The notes under the pieces are model-generated. The model did not search any database, was not told the DNA's origin, and worked only from the letters and a program-made list of their open reading frames with translations. A stretch of DNA of 64,000 bases, taken from Membranipora membranacea. Its lineage: Eukaryota > Bryozoa > Gymnolaemata > Cheilostomatida > Membraniporidae. Shown in pieces: positions 12,401-23,690 of the stretch (positions are counted from its first letter, which is position 1; the number at the start of each line of letters is the position of its first letter). A program made the position numbers and the translations under genes. The stretch is taken from positions 3,224,001 to 3,288,000 of the forward strand of contig OU612072.1 of assembly GCA_914767715.1 (NCBI GenBank), read 5' to 3'.

Positions 12401-13875
12401 ACCAGCCTAATCATACTGAGATGTAGTGAGCTCACTATCGGATCTTGTGGATCAAGTTGCTCTAGATCTCTGAAGAATTGATTTAGATATTCTTCCGGCT
12501 GATGCAGCTGCAAATTAAAGGAGAGTAGAAAGTAGGAAACTCATGAATGAAAAAACAGCGATGAGAGCTACGGTTACGTATGTATATAGTCATCTCTCAC
12601 TAAGACAGATAGGTCTCCGTATTACAGCGACTTCATTCTCAAATAGTATTTTTTTAAAGAATGTACTGGTTTCACTTACCGTGTTACTTGTGAGATATTC
12701 GCGTGCTACTCTCAAAGCTAATGGAAGTCCTCCAAGTTTGTCATGCAGCAGATTTCGATGATGAGCTGTAAGACCTTTTACCTCAGTCAGGTAGAGGTTA
12801 GTCTGGGCTTGATCAAATACACCTATGTGGATGAAGTTGTCAATCGACAAGTAGTCGCATCCAGCTAGCCATTCATTCTTGTGGTCATCTTGGGTGGTGA
12901 TGATAATTTTCCATTTCTTGTGGAGGTCATCTTGCGTTCCCTCACAGACATAATCATTGATGTGTTTTACAATCGACGTAGACTGCTCAGCGTCATCAAA
13001 AGTGAGAAACTTGATATGTTCAGGGAACTTTGTATTTAAGACATTGAACAACTCCTCAAAGATCTGACCAAGATTTTCTCTTCGCTGCATTTGCTCCAAG
13101 GTCTGCATCTGCAAGTTCATGTCTTGATTGAAGTTGACGAGATCGTTGATCAGGGCGGGTATGGAATCAGCATTGAAGGTGCGATTCAGAATCTGCAGAT
13201 TCCTGTTGTCTCGTTTGTACCGCTTGGACAATTGAAGAGCACTTTCAGACTTACCAACACCACTTTTACCTGCAAGAAAAAAATTGAGTTTTCAAAATAA
13301 AGAATCACACCAGTACGACATTAGGCCTATAGTGATTTGTGTTCGGCCGAGTAGACCTAAGTATACCTATAAAATTCGAATCAGTCTTATGTTCAAATCT
13401 TGAGGTTTGTTTGGTATACAATATGTGCTTTGGGAAATGGGCAATTCTTCGCTTGTGTTTGCTCTTCAATAGTAAAACATGACTGGTACACCTTAGCAAA
13501 ATGAAACTGGTACACCTTAGCAAAAGATTTTATACTACCATCTTTGCCTTACATGAGTCATTGGCTTGGATTAAAATGTTGTATATTGAGCTGTACGAAA
13601 GGTTATGTCCACAATGCACACAAAACTGGCGATCAAATCTACAAACTAAGACGCTAAATTAAAAAAGATAAGTGCAGCAAGCAAATAGCTGGGGAAAAAA
13701 AAGAGTTTACATATTAACAAGCACCTGTGAGTATTACTGTGCTGGGCATCGATTGTCCATCAACCTCATCATAGCGATTCAGCCTGCCGTATATCTCCTG
13801 ATCAAAGTTCTCCTTCTTCACAAAGTCTCTTGTGCTAAGTGGTCTGCGCATCAAATTGTTAACAGCAGCCATCAT
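6475..13875 (-). CDS. NB-ARC (STAND) NTPase with a long helical C-terminal region, 13 exons
   Basis: Exons in order: 13875-13725, 13269-12680, 12507-12271, 12030-11846, 11642-11477, 10815-10639, 10121-9913 (or 10137-9913), 9545-9418, 9037-8822, 8089-7951, 7581-7369, 7106-6935, 6552-6475. Phases agree at every junction if exon 7 starts at 10121; the stronger-looking acceptor at 10138 would break the frame. The total is about 886 residues. A Walker A GKSGVGKS spans residues 51-58 and is split by intron 1. A Walker B-like FLTFDDAE is near 142, IIITTQ (sensor 1) near 174 and GGLPLAL near 230, all typical of NB-ARC switches of the APAF1/plant R-protein type. Residues from about 250 to the end are helical, perhaps TPR-like, with no clear repeat consensus. 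No CARD, death, DED, TIR or LRR is visible. The start is the ATG at 13873-13875; an in-frame stop lies shortly upstream, but a CAG just before the ATG could instead be a splice acceptor. The tail is acidic and rich in Q. A cytosolic oligomerising sensor is inferred, not shown. Confidence 0.85.
6745..6914 (-). repeat. tRNA-derived SINE, family B, copy 1 (in intron 12 of the NB-ARC gene)
   Basis: On the minus strand the sequence begins AGTAGGAGGCGGCTCTGTTG (A box) and continues to a B box, GGTCGTGGGTTCAAACCC. Then comes the body CTGCAGTCTATTATCTACTTGGG and GACCTGCCTACCTGCCTGCC. The same layout recurs at 34600-34794 (-) and 16513-16745 (+). It lies directly next to exon 12 (6935-7106). It is not a functional tRNA gene, because the anticodon arm is not tRNA-like and the body extends far beyond 76 bases. 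Confidence 0.82.
9638..9895. mobile_element. 258-bp MITE with TA target duplication
   Basis: The ends are inverted repeats: CCCTACAGGACAAAAAGTTTCA on the left and TGAAATTTTTTGTCCTATAGGG on the right, each flanked by TA. The interior is also partly palindromic, with repeated TCGCGA/CGCGAA blocks. There is no coding capacity. A TA duplication and size under 300 bp suggest a Tc1/mariner-driven nonautonomous element. It sits in the intron between exons 7 and 8 of the NB-ARC gene. Confidence 0.8.
10949..11376 (-). repeat. tRNA-derived SINE, family A, copy 2 (intronic)
   Basis: On the minus strand it begins with GACTCAGTGGTAAGTGTGTC and runs through ACTGATCACATAGTCCCTTC, TTCTGTATGTACAACAGC, CAGGAGGACGCTGTGACC and GCTTCACGCTGGGTTA. 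These match copy 1 at 2388-2690 in the same order. This copy has about 115 extra bases at its 3' end. It lies in the intron between exons 5 and 6 of the NB-ARC gene. The open frame at 10939-11184 is a by-product of the repeat. Confidence 0.8.
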
Positions 13876-14432
13876 CCCTGTTCATATAACAATAACAAAG
13901 AGAATGTGGTGAATAGCAGGCTTGATAATCATATTACACAGCACTCCAATAGGGGCTTTACAAAATAAAGTTCAGTCGTGAGGAGACTCATGTTACCTGA
14001 ATTCCAAGTTTGCAGGCCATTTGGTTACATGGGTCACTACATACAAAAATTTGCACCTGATCAATAGTTCTAGGCTTGCATGGGTCATAAGCACACTGTC
14101 ATGACACATTTACAATGAAAGGCCTAGCTCTCAATGCAATTGGAACCTGTTGTATAGGCCTATTATTGCCTTCTGATTGGCAGACTGAGGGTTCTCGAGG
14201 CAGGGTAGAGGGAGGTCATAGTTGTAGTCCTTCTTTTGAAAGGAGGCTAGTGTAGCATGGGCACCTGGGACTTAAATGTCTTACTTTGCCAATGTCCAGT
14301 ATAAACAACCCCAAATATTGGTATTTTTTGGGGTGGTTGATACTGGACATGTAATAAGGCATGTAAATCCCAGCAATGAACTAAACCTTTAGTTCATTGG
14401 TCCCAGGGGTCCATGGCTACTAGTACCGCACC
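13876..14432. other. Region upstream of the NB-ARC gene; no gene seen
   Basis: About 550 bases that should hold the promoter or 5' UTR of the minus-strand NB-ARC gene. I see no clear TATA box or further exon. A weak inverted repeat around ATGTCCAGTATAAACAACCCC (14292) and GGTTGATACTGGACAT (14334) forms a potential hairpin of about 60 bases. Confidence 0.4.
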
Positions 14433-15437
14433 TGTAACTCCTTCAGAAACTAAAACAAATACCAGGAATAAACGCCCATCTCATCAACTGGATTCGTGAT
14501 TTTCTATCTGACAGGACACAATCTGTAGTACTCAAAATGAAGAGTTCCCAAATGTGCACGGTAACATCAGGGGTTCCGCAAGGATCAGTACTGGGCCCAA
14601 CCCTGTTCCTGTGCTACATAAACGATCTGCCAACTAGCCTAACCTGCAAAGTCAGTCTCTATGCCGACGACACCCTGCTGTACCAAACTGTGGACGATCC
14701 CGAGGATGCCGCGAGGTTCCAAAAAAACATTGAGGCAGTATATCACTGGTCAGAGAAGTGGAGAATGCCATTCAACGACAAGAAATGCCACGCGATCAAC
14801 TTTGGCAATGTGAACCCCAAGCTTACATATATATATGCTTGGTGACTCGGCTCTTGCCTGGACAGCCAGCACTAAATACCTAGGTGTGACCATTCAGTCA
14901 GACCTAAAATTTGATCAACACATCCAAGCAAAATGTGGAAAATCTTGGAAAATCCTAGGAGGCATCAAACATCTGATGTATAGCGCACCAAAGGAAGCCA
15001 AGCTACTGGCATACACAAGCCTATGTAGGCCAATCCTCGAATTCGCAGACACAGTATGGGACCCATCCACCAAAACAACAGCACAGAAGATAGAATTGGT
15101 GCAAAATGACGCCATAAGATTCATAGGCAACCTGAAGGGCCGTGGTGCGAGTGTGACCGAAGCCAGGAATCAGCTAGAAATTGGGTCGCTGGAAGAAAGG
15201 CGAAAAAATCATCGGCTGTGTCTGCTCACCAGAGTTCTTCGGAACGAGAACCAACACCATGCTCTCTCTAAAGCATACGATGAAATCACCGAAGACAGGG
15301 AAAACGCTACAATGACAACCAGAGCAGCCGCCAGAGGTGAACCTAACTCTGTGGCCACAAACAAAAGTATTTACCACGCCAGTTTCCTGCCTCGGACAAT
15401 CCGTGAGATGAGAGGGCAGAAAACCGCCCAACCCTAA
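14433..15437 (+). mobile_element. 5'-truncated LINE, reverse transcriptase remnant with one frameshift
   Basis: The frame runs from about 14433 through a typical thumb-side motif (WIRDFLSDRTQ near 14488), GVPQGSVLGPTLF (about 14570-14610) and LYADD (about 14658-14673). The frame is lost near 14830 and resumes at MLGDSALAW (14835) to the stop at 15437. The break lies in a short TATATATA run that looks expanded by four bases, so it is a simple slippage frameshift. Motif wording differs from the LINE at 3-2144, so this is a separate family. The endonuclease and the first half of the reverse transcriptase are missing. Confidence 0.88.
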
Positions 15438-16175
15438 ACAGCGCCATGCTGTTAAAACCACATTCCCTGGTCTAAACCCTGGTCCTAACATTTAGAGGCA
15501 TCCCTTAACCGATTTCTTCGACAAATCAATAGGATGTGCTACCTCATCTGAGGTGAGGTAAAGGAAGCTGTAGGACTGGGAATCTCAATTTGGGTGGTGC
15601 TAATATTCACTCTAACTCATTGCTTTGTCTTAGATATTTTCTGATAATTCATGGCTGAGTTACGCTGGATTCTTATCTACAAGTCTAACTCATTGTTTGT
15701 AGTTGAGAAGTCTAATATTACATCATAACTTAGGGATAAATCATAAATTTGTCTGCAACAGAAAATGGAAGAGCAGTTTCATTTTGGAATTCCCCATTTG
15801 CTGTGTTACCATGTAACAACTATGTCTCACGAGATTTAATAAATAATTGAATATTGGAAACTAAAAATATCTGTATAGTTTTTTTGGTTTTTTTCTGCCA
15901 ATTCAGAAAATATTGTGTATAAATTTCAGGTATTTATAAATATATTATCTTATTCACTGAGCTCTTTAACTGGGTTTTTGTGAGGAGCTCAAAGGTGTTT
16001 GTTGATAGGACTTGTGCTTTATATTGACAAGCTCAGCCAACTCACAAACAGGTACATACATACATCAACTTCTTGACCCGAATTTTATTTCAATGATGGG
16101 AAGGGTGTCTTCTCAAAGTGTGCACAACCATGGATAGTGGGCTTGCAAGGCTTGGGTAAACTTCACCCGATCCCA
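15438..16175. other. Intergenic, no gene seen
   Basis: AT-rich sequence after the LINE remnant. It may hold the LINE 3' UTR at its start. No coding or RNA signal is recognisable. Confidence 0.4.
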
Positions 16176-16265
16176 TAGGACTGCCGCATTTCCTGACTTT
16201 TTGGGCTTGTACCCACACCAAGCCCAAAGAAAGTGACACAGTCAGGAAATGCGGCAGTCCTATGA
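16176..16265. repeat. 90-bp hairpin
   Basis: CATAGGACTGCCGCATTTCC (from 16176) is matched by its exact reverse complement GGAAATGCGGCAGTCCTATG at the other end, with further pairing inward (TGACTTTTTGGGCTTG against CAAGCCCAAAGAAAGTGACA). The loop is about 12 bases. No target duplication is evident. It could be a minimal foldback element or a recent inverted duplication. Confidence 0.75.
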
Positions 16266-16512
16266 TATGTATGCCTGATCCTATTAATTTTAGAAGTAAC
16301 ATGCATTAGACAAGACTAGTGGCTTGTTGGGTGGTTGTGGTGATTGATTGGCATGATGGTGGTGGTTTTTGGTTCACTCAATTCAGTTGTTGATGTTGTC
16401 ACAATCATTTTGATATAAATGCCTGCTCTTTTCTTTATGAGTAGACAGAAATAATAAACCACATGTTTACCACTAAGCAAGGCTCACTGCCAACCATTGT
16501 CAGTGACCCTCA

Positions 16513-16745
16513 GAGGAGTTGGAGGGTTCAGTTGGTTAAAGCACAAGCGTTGGAGGTCTCAAGTCCAATTCCCGCTGCAGTCTGCCGACTACTTGGCCCC
16601 AGTTTTGCTCTGAACTGCCTGCAAACTGAGAGCAACTTGGCGCTGATTATGGCGCCGCGTCCTTAAGGCATTAAGATTTATTTCTCAGTCTTCGGACAGA
16701 GACAATTTCAGTCTTCGGACAGAGACAGTTTCGCGACTTTAACCT
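16513..16745 (+). repeat. tRNA-derived SINE, family B, copy 2
   Basis: The A box is GGTTCAGTTGGTTAAAGC (near 16527) and the B box AGGTCTCAAGTCCAATTCCC (near 16554). The body CTGCAGTCTGCCGACTACTTGG and CTGCCTGCAAACTGAGAGC matches the copies at 6745 and 34600. A 23-base unit beginning TCAGTCTTCGGACAGAGACA is duplicated at 16686-16733, close to the 3' end. Located about 430 bases upstream of the PAPS transporter start. Confidence 0.78.
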
Positions 16746-17178
16746 CCATCTTTTTTAATAACCCTGGTGTGGCAGAAGGTCTGTTTTGGCATAGATATAT
16801 AGGCCTAGATACATTCAGACTATCCAATTCATCCCAATTTTAAGCCCACACTCACACCGCACCGGTACAGTGATCAGTCAGCTGCCTTATGGGCTTACCC
16901 TGTCTATAATTTGCTGTTGAGAATAAGCAAGTATGTGGGAGTTTGTAGGCCTAAGTATGTATACTGTATAAAGGCATCCCATACAACCCTATTTGATTGC
17001 TTGATAGAAGATGCCTAGACAGAAACATGTCTAAGACGATTGATTGTTGAACATTTATTCTTTTTCCCATCAAATCATTAATGCTTGCTACTGTTCATTT
17101 GTCCATTGATATTTAATCACATCAAACTTTTCAAGGTGTACTGGTAGCAATTTCTATTGTGGTTCTTAAAATTGCAGG

Positions 17179-20100
17179 ATGGCGCTAGCAACAAAGCTGG
17201 TGTTCGTGTTGGCAGTCACTCTTACAGGCGCACACGCTGATTTAGCTGAGAAGTTCCTGCCTGCGGAGTATGTTGATTTCTGGTTTCTTAGACTGATACT
17301 GAATCTGATAGGATATGGGACCATCATAGTTCCTGGTTATTTTCTCATTCAGTATTTCCGGAGAGTGAGATATGACGAACAAAAAAAACGTAAGTGAAAT
17401 ACTCCAGTCAATTCTGAACCCAGATTCAGATTGATGTAAGTGCATGAAATGTATATAACGAAAACTGTTGTATACTCTTCCCAGGGTGAAATTGCTTCTA
17501 ATCATTCAAACTTGAAACCTCTGCCCATGTCACTGTTACTGTCCGTGTTACTGTCCATGTCACTGTTACTGTCCATGTCACTGTTACTGTCCATGTCACT
17601 CAGTGGCGTATATTAGCAATCACGGACCACGGATATCTCTAAATCAAAATCTGTGATTACTGTATGCAAGCCAGGTTGAATAGCTGTATAGTGTGTAGAG
17701 CGTCTGCCTGGCAATCACTGCTTATTAAGAATATTGTGGGTTCGAATCCCAACGAAGGCAGATTTTTTTTCAATTGGGTGCTTTATAACTGGAGCATTTT
17801 TACTTTTCCCAAGGGGGGTGTCTTATAAATGAGGAATTACGGTACATACAGAGTTTGACTTTTGACCTTGAGCTCGACAAGCCAATCAAAAGCCCGGTGT
17901 ATTGACACACACCCTCCCCGCCACGCCTACGGCGTGTGGATCGGGCTGCATCTCTAAAAAGTCAGTGAGTGAAATTTTTTAGAGTATACGCCCCCCCCCC
18001 CCCCCGATGTCACTGTTACTGTCAATGCTTGAATGCTTGATTAGGTCATCCTGAGAGTAAATTGCATGATTAAAGCTTTTGCATTTGATCTTCCATCACA
18101 ATAATGGATAGAAATTAAAATGGATTAAAACCAAATTAAGAACTTAGTAATTAGGCTATAATTAGATTCACAAGCGCCACTGTTTGTGACATCATGCTGC
18201 TTGTTGCCTTGACAGCTATGGAACAATATCAAATTTTGAAAACTAGTTAACTGTAACACTTAGTTACTGCTTATTCTCATGATTCTGCTGCGGATGCAAA
18301 TATAGGAGTTTTAGTCTAAACGTTAATAAGATGCATAGACATTCATCTGATTGTGGTGTCAGCCATTGGCTGATACTTATTATAGATTTTACATAATTTT
18401 CGAGGTGTTCAGAAGAATAGCTTGTTATGATCAAAAGATGGCAAAAACAGCGCGTTTACCTGAAAAATCATAAACTGGCTGCTTCAAGAAGACAGAATGC
18501 TCAAGTGTTGGCTGTTCTATTTTTATTAATATATCAATATCTGATCTGTTATGATACTTGTTATCTCTGTAGAGGGATGTATGCCCAATATGATCACTAT
18601 GTGTGTATTCGGTAATCCTGTGGATAAATCAGAGGCAGCTGAAGAGGGGACAACTTCTAAAACTCCTGAAGCTAAGCCTGAGAGGACATTTACCCAGAAT
18701 GCAACGCTTCTTTCATTCTGCTTTGTTGGGTTACAAGTAAGTGGGTGTATCTTAACAATGGGAGAGGTTTTATGCTTCTTTACCACAACACCAACAAAAA
18801 GAAAAAATAACGGATATTGCTTACATGGTATCCTGTAATAAACACCATCATGTGCTCATCAGAACAGCAGGTGATACTAGATCAAGATTTAAGTGCATAA
18901 ACTTATCATATACTAGCTTTGATTCACAACTTGTTAAATGCATAAAAAATTCATAGCATGTATTGTCAATTATACATTTTGAACACAATGTAACCAATTT
19001 AAGCCAGCGGCTGAGACGACATAGAGGTGGGCTTGAACTGGTTATATTGTGCTCAAATGTTTTTTTTTCTTTGTGGGTAGAAATCTTTGATTTGGCCCTC
19101 ATATTTCCACTTATACCAGCATTAACACCCATACATGATACTCCTATTTGTCTTTTAATGGATTAATGAGTACCAGCACCCGCCTGCTCTGTAGACTTTG
19201 ATGTCTGTATTGTTGTTTGCCTTGTGGTTATGTGTTCACTAATTGATGTTAGCCTTGTGATGTGATCAGTGACTGATGTTCTGATTTCAGGTCTCATATC
19301 TGACATGGGGGTTACTTCAAGAGAGAATCATGGCTCATAAGTATACCTCAGCCACTAATCTAGAGGGTAAGCACTGCTGACTATAATCTAGAAACTTGAT
19401 TCTGCAGTGATGAGATGAAAACCGTTTAAAATGACTGCATCCTCTAAAAAAATGTTTGTAGTCATAGGACTTGAACTGAATTGTTGCTATTCATTCTTCA
19501 GACTTTTCTAAGGTCTAAATATTCTTAAAACCTGTAACACGATACGTTCTTGCGTTCTTTGTGTTCCTTTCGGTTAGCCTGGTGTTTCCACGAAGATCGG
19601 GTCAAATGTATAAAATTCAAATAGTTCATAATATAATTTTCCTGACCTAATAATCATTATAATTCTAGAAAATTGCATTATGGGATAAGGTTTCACATCA
19701 AATTAAAATCTTGTAGGCCTGTCTATATTTTATCAATTTAACAACATCTCATATCCCTATATTGTAGGAGAGCTGTTTAAGAACTCGCAGTTTCTGGTAT
19801 TTATTAATCGAGTTCTGGCGTTGCTGATTGGTTACATAGTATTACAGGTTATCAGACAGCCTAGACATACAGGACCTCTATATAAGTACTCATTCTGCTC
19901 ATTCTCTAACATCATGAGCAGCTGGTTTCAGTATGAGGCTCTGAAGTTTGTCAGCTTTCCCACACAAGTGCTCTGTAAGGCTTCCAAGGTACGATCAGGA
20001 TTTTTATTTAGTTATCAGTTTATTTGTATTTGTTCTTCATTAATGATCAATTCATGTCAACCATTAAAATTGTATAGAGTTTAGTTTACCATTCCAAGCC

Positions 20101-23100
20101 ACTTCTTTGAATGGTGAGATGACAGCTGAGGTGACACAAATGTGGTGTCTGATGATAAGCAAAGATAAATCACACTTGACTGCCACTTCACTGTCTTATT
20201 GTTTACACAAAAACAGAATCTTGTGAAAAATGCTGAATTTACTATTTTATGTGTGTCATCAATGAAACACAAAATTAGCCAAGGAGAGTGATCGGCAAGA
20301 ATTATGCTCATGATACTGACCACTCTCATTATAGTTGAAATATATGGTAAATTCAGCATATATTCAAGCACTGAGTCTCAAAGCATGGAAAGGGTCCTTC
20401 AGCCTGATAACTATTTGAGCATTTTTCCCTGTTGATATATTATACCTTATTCATACTGCATGAATTGCGTTTTCGACTGGTTATTATATTTATACACTGT
20501 GATGTTTCACCTTTTCTACAGGTTATACCTGTGATGTCAGCTTTTTTCTGTAGGTTATACCAGTGATATTTCATATTTTCTGTAGGTTATACCTGTGATG
20601 TCTCCTTTTTTTTCTGTAGGTTATACCTGTGATGTTAATGGGTAAGATCGTATCTAAGAAGACATATCAGACATATGAGTATGTAACAGCGGCCATGCTG
20701 TCGGCTGGTACAGCGCTATTTCTCTTCTCTGATCATGACACAAACGGTGATACAAGCAGTAATCATACATCAGCTACCGAGACCACATACTCTGGTATCC
20801 TCCTAATGGCAGGTAGGGATCCAACGTTATACTGCATCATTTGAGTAGGCTCTCACAGTCAGCAGTTTATACTTGCTAGGTGCCAGGCAATCACTGTGTA
20901 AAGTAATGCGCGCCCTGTCTAGTGCAAAAAGACTGCTCACGGAATGAAAATACTTAGTATTCATTTCTTATCACTCTTGAATGATACATGTGCTGATTGG
21001 GGTAGGGACAAGGGACATCATCATGTCAGCTAATTGTAGGGTGTCCTGCGTTTTCATTTACAGTGATGTTATCACAAAGTGAGGATATATCCTTAGTATG
21101 AGGTAAAGTGGTGATTTCCCGGCCTGATATGATTCATCAGGACAACAAATATCATGACATAATAATCTGCTTCATTCATGCTACTGTAGACTGTAGATTA
21201 ATTTAATTAGACAACAAAGCTAGTTTGGAAGGAAGTTTCTTAGTATCAACCATTTTTGCGGGGGGGGGGGGGAATGTGGTTGATAATGCATTACCACTAT
21301 TATCAAAACGGGCAGCTTTTGAGCACTTAGACTACTGCTGCCACCAGGGATTCTCCCTGCAGCCACTAAGGAAGTGGGTGTTTACTAAATTGCGTATAGC
21401 TCGTCGATGGCTAAGTTGGGGCTTTTATCTCAGAAAAATGGGCATATAATTTGTATAGATTGTCCCAATCAGGTTACAAACTCCATGAACTAGGTTTAAA
21501 ATATTGGCGGTATCACTCACTGATTTTGACAATCAATTTCTGCAAATAACTTTCGCCATCAGTTGAAAATGCTGAGATCGAAGTCTCATTTTTTATGGTG
21601 ACACATTTCCAATGGTGACACATTTCCCTGGCTGGCAGCAGTAGTTAATACTTGTGTGTAATTCACCAAAGGGTGGCCAACTTATACAAAGTATTATATG
21701 TCTGTACCTGTTTTAGGTTATATATCTGTACCTGTTTTAGGTTACATGGCGTTTGACAGTTTCACGAGTAACTGGCAGGGGGAGTTATTCTCTCAGTATA
21801 AGATGACCTCAGTGCAGATGATGACTGGTGTTAATCTCTTCTCCTGTCTCTTTACCTCCATCAGTCTCATAGAGCAGGGAACATTCTTTGAGAATCTCGA
21901 CTTTATGTTCAAGTGAGTGGAAGGCTGTGCTTTGATTGGCATCTGACTTATTCGCCGAAATATTTGAGCTGTCCAACCTGACTTTTCATCTCAAAGAATG
22001 CAATTTTGCTATTTTTACTCTATGTGATAATAAAAGCCAAAGGAAAGCCTTCTACCTAACATGTTCATTCAGTTGTCCCCGGATCCCCTTTGAATTTCAT
22101 GGCTTAATCGACTCTTCAAAGTGATTACGTGAGCAGTTGACATGCAAGTTGTTGTCATAGGCAAATTGGTGTAACACTCAAATGGTTATACTTCCTTCTC
22201 TGGCTCATCATAATACCATGACTATTTTGAGCGACCCTTGAACACCTGAATATCTCGCTGAAGAATATTTTGTAGCTCAATTTGTTTTTTCCATTCAACA
22301 GATATCCAGCTTTCATGTTACACGCCAGCGTATTATCAGTAACGTCAGCCACAGGTCAGCTGTTTATATACTATACAATCAGTCAGTTCGGTCCTGTTAC
22401 ATTCATCATTATAATGACCATCCGAATGGGTAAGTTATTATGTTATATTGAAGTGTGCTCCCTGTAATGCTGTAAAAGACCCTACTCTGTGCACAGTAAA
22501 TAATTTTCTTCATTAGCCAAGTCTAGATTTTGAGATCTTAGCAAAGCATGGAAACTAGAAATGACACTGAGTTCAGCTGTGTGTAATATTGACGTCCTAT
22601 CAGCGTTAGAAGTAGAATTGTGTAGGTACGGGAGCTCACATACCTGAAGGGTGTTCCCTCGATGACATAAGGCCAGGGTCTAGAGTAATATTTGAAGGTC
22701 ACCTAAAAAGGAAATCAATGAACGTTCTCTCTAGGGTCTCAAAATTCAAATCATGGACTCTTTTGATAAGTTTAAAAGAAATTGTTTTGTTGGAACATGT
22801 GGCCTTTGTGTTCCATTACCTATAGGAGCCAGTGCATCTTCTTAACCATCAATTAAATCACACTTTTAACATTGGCGTCTCTGTTTAATGCTGGTGGGAT
22901 ATAGGATAGGCTTTTTCGGGTTAATTTCAAGCTATATGCATAGGGATACACGCTATATTAGAGTCCAAAAACGTGTTACAATTATTACTTAAACAAACTG
23001 ATCCATCCTCAATTTGAGGACATGGTAAATATTTCTCAAATTGAGAGTTGCCTGCACTCATTTGGTGGGAAAATAACTTCAATATTTTCTAGTTAATTTG

Positions 23101-23690
23101 TCACAGACCAGTGACCACTGCATATATTATGACACATAGCTCTGATGGGATGGAGTGATTAAGGTTTACAATAATTTAAATTCCCCAGTTGAAGATCAAA
23201 GACCTCCCTCTCTCTCTCCCCTACACCTAGATGGATTTAAGATGAATTGAATTTATTTTGGTAATTGTGTTAGAAACACATTACAATTTAGGCGTGAGGC
23301 ATATCTCTCTCAGTTATTTAAAAGACGAATACTAAAAGGCACAAAGCTGCACAAAGATGGCATCATTACTAACTGATCTCTCTTCCATGCTATCACATCC
23401 CAAATGTTAAATTATGTTCACAAGATACTGTCTTAACTGGTTGAGAATACGTGCTACAGTATTACCTTTGTATATTGCTAAACTAATAATATCGGTTTTG
23501 TTTCTTTTTTTGCACAGCGTTGGCGATATTGCTATCGTGTTTCATATACGGTCACTCTATTGGCATGCTTGGCATTGTGGGAGTCATCGTTGTATTTATC
23601 GCTTTGTTTGGAAAAATCTACCTCGGTCAGAGATTCAAGGCAGCAAAGGCTAGACAGGCAGCAGCCACCCCAAGCACCACTAAAGGATGA
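17179..23690 (+). CDS. SLC35B2: 3'-phosphoadenosine-5'-phosphosulfate (PAPS) transporter, SLC35B2/PAPST1 type, 8 exons
   Basis: Exons: 17179-17389, 18573-18736, 19291-19366, 19768-19988, 20620-20812, 21741-21912, 22302-22429, 23518-23690. All phases agree and give 445 residues, close to the 432 of the human protein. The family moves PAPS from cytosol into the Golgi lumen for sulfation of glycans and proteins, in exchange for nucleotide. The N-terminus is a hydrophobic signal-like segment followed by [14 protein letters not shown] and [12 protein letters not shown]. Family blocks include [73 protein letters not shown] and IIMTIR. The tail is short and ends in TKG. The ATG at 17179 is the only one before the signal segment; a CAG directly before it could be the end of a 5' UTR intron. 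Acceptors of exons 5 and 6 are tandemly duplicated (separate entries). Confidence 0.97.
17518..17600. repeat. 18-bp tandem repeat (CATGTCACTGTTACTGTC)n
   Basis: About four imperfect units in intron 1 of the PAPS transporter. One more unit appears at 18007-18024, after an inserted element (17601-18006). Confidence 0.85.
17601..18006. mobile_element. Probable hAT-like nonautonomous element inserted in the 18-bp repeat
   Basis: The left end is CAGTGGCGTATA and the right end TATACGCC followed by a run of C. The octamer ATGTCACT flanks both sides (17593-17600 and 18007-18014), which fits a hAT 8-bp target duplication. The flanking tandem repeat contains the same octamer, so this evidence is weaker than for 43933-45081. 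Inside, 17688-17762 resembles a tRNA: an A-box-like start and GTGGGTTCGAATCCCAACG as B box. Confidence 0.6.
20511..20635 (+). repeat. Fourfold tandem copy of the exon 5 splice acceptor and first codons
   Basis: The block (T)n-CTGTAG-GTTATACCTGTGATGT occurs four times, at about 20513, 20541, 20574 and 20606, with units of about 31-33 bases. The last copy joins the coding exon at 20620. The first three each carry a polypyrimidine tract, an AG and the codons for VIPVM, but lead to a stop or frame change, so only the last gives the known protein. Confidence 0.9.
21700..21745 (+). repeat. 24-bp in-frame duplication of the exon 6 acceptor
   Basis: TCTGTACCTGTTTTAG-GTTA occurs twice, with the exon boundary at 21717 or at 21741. 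Both acceptors keep the frame. Use of the first adds eight residues (GYISVPVL) before GYMAFDS. Human PAPST1 has the short form at this place, so the second acceptor is probably the main one. Confidence 0.88.
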
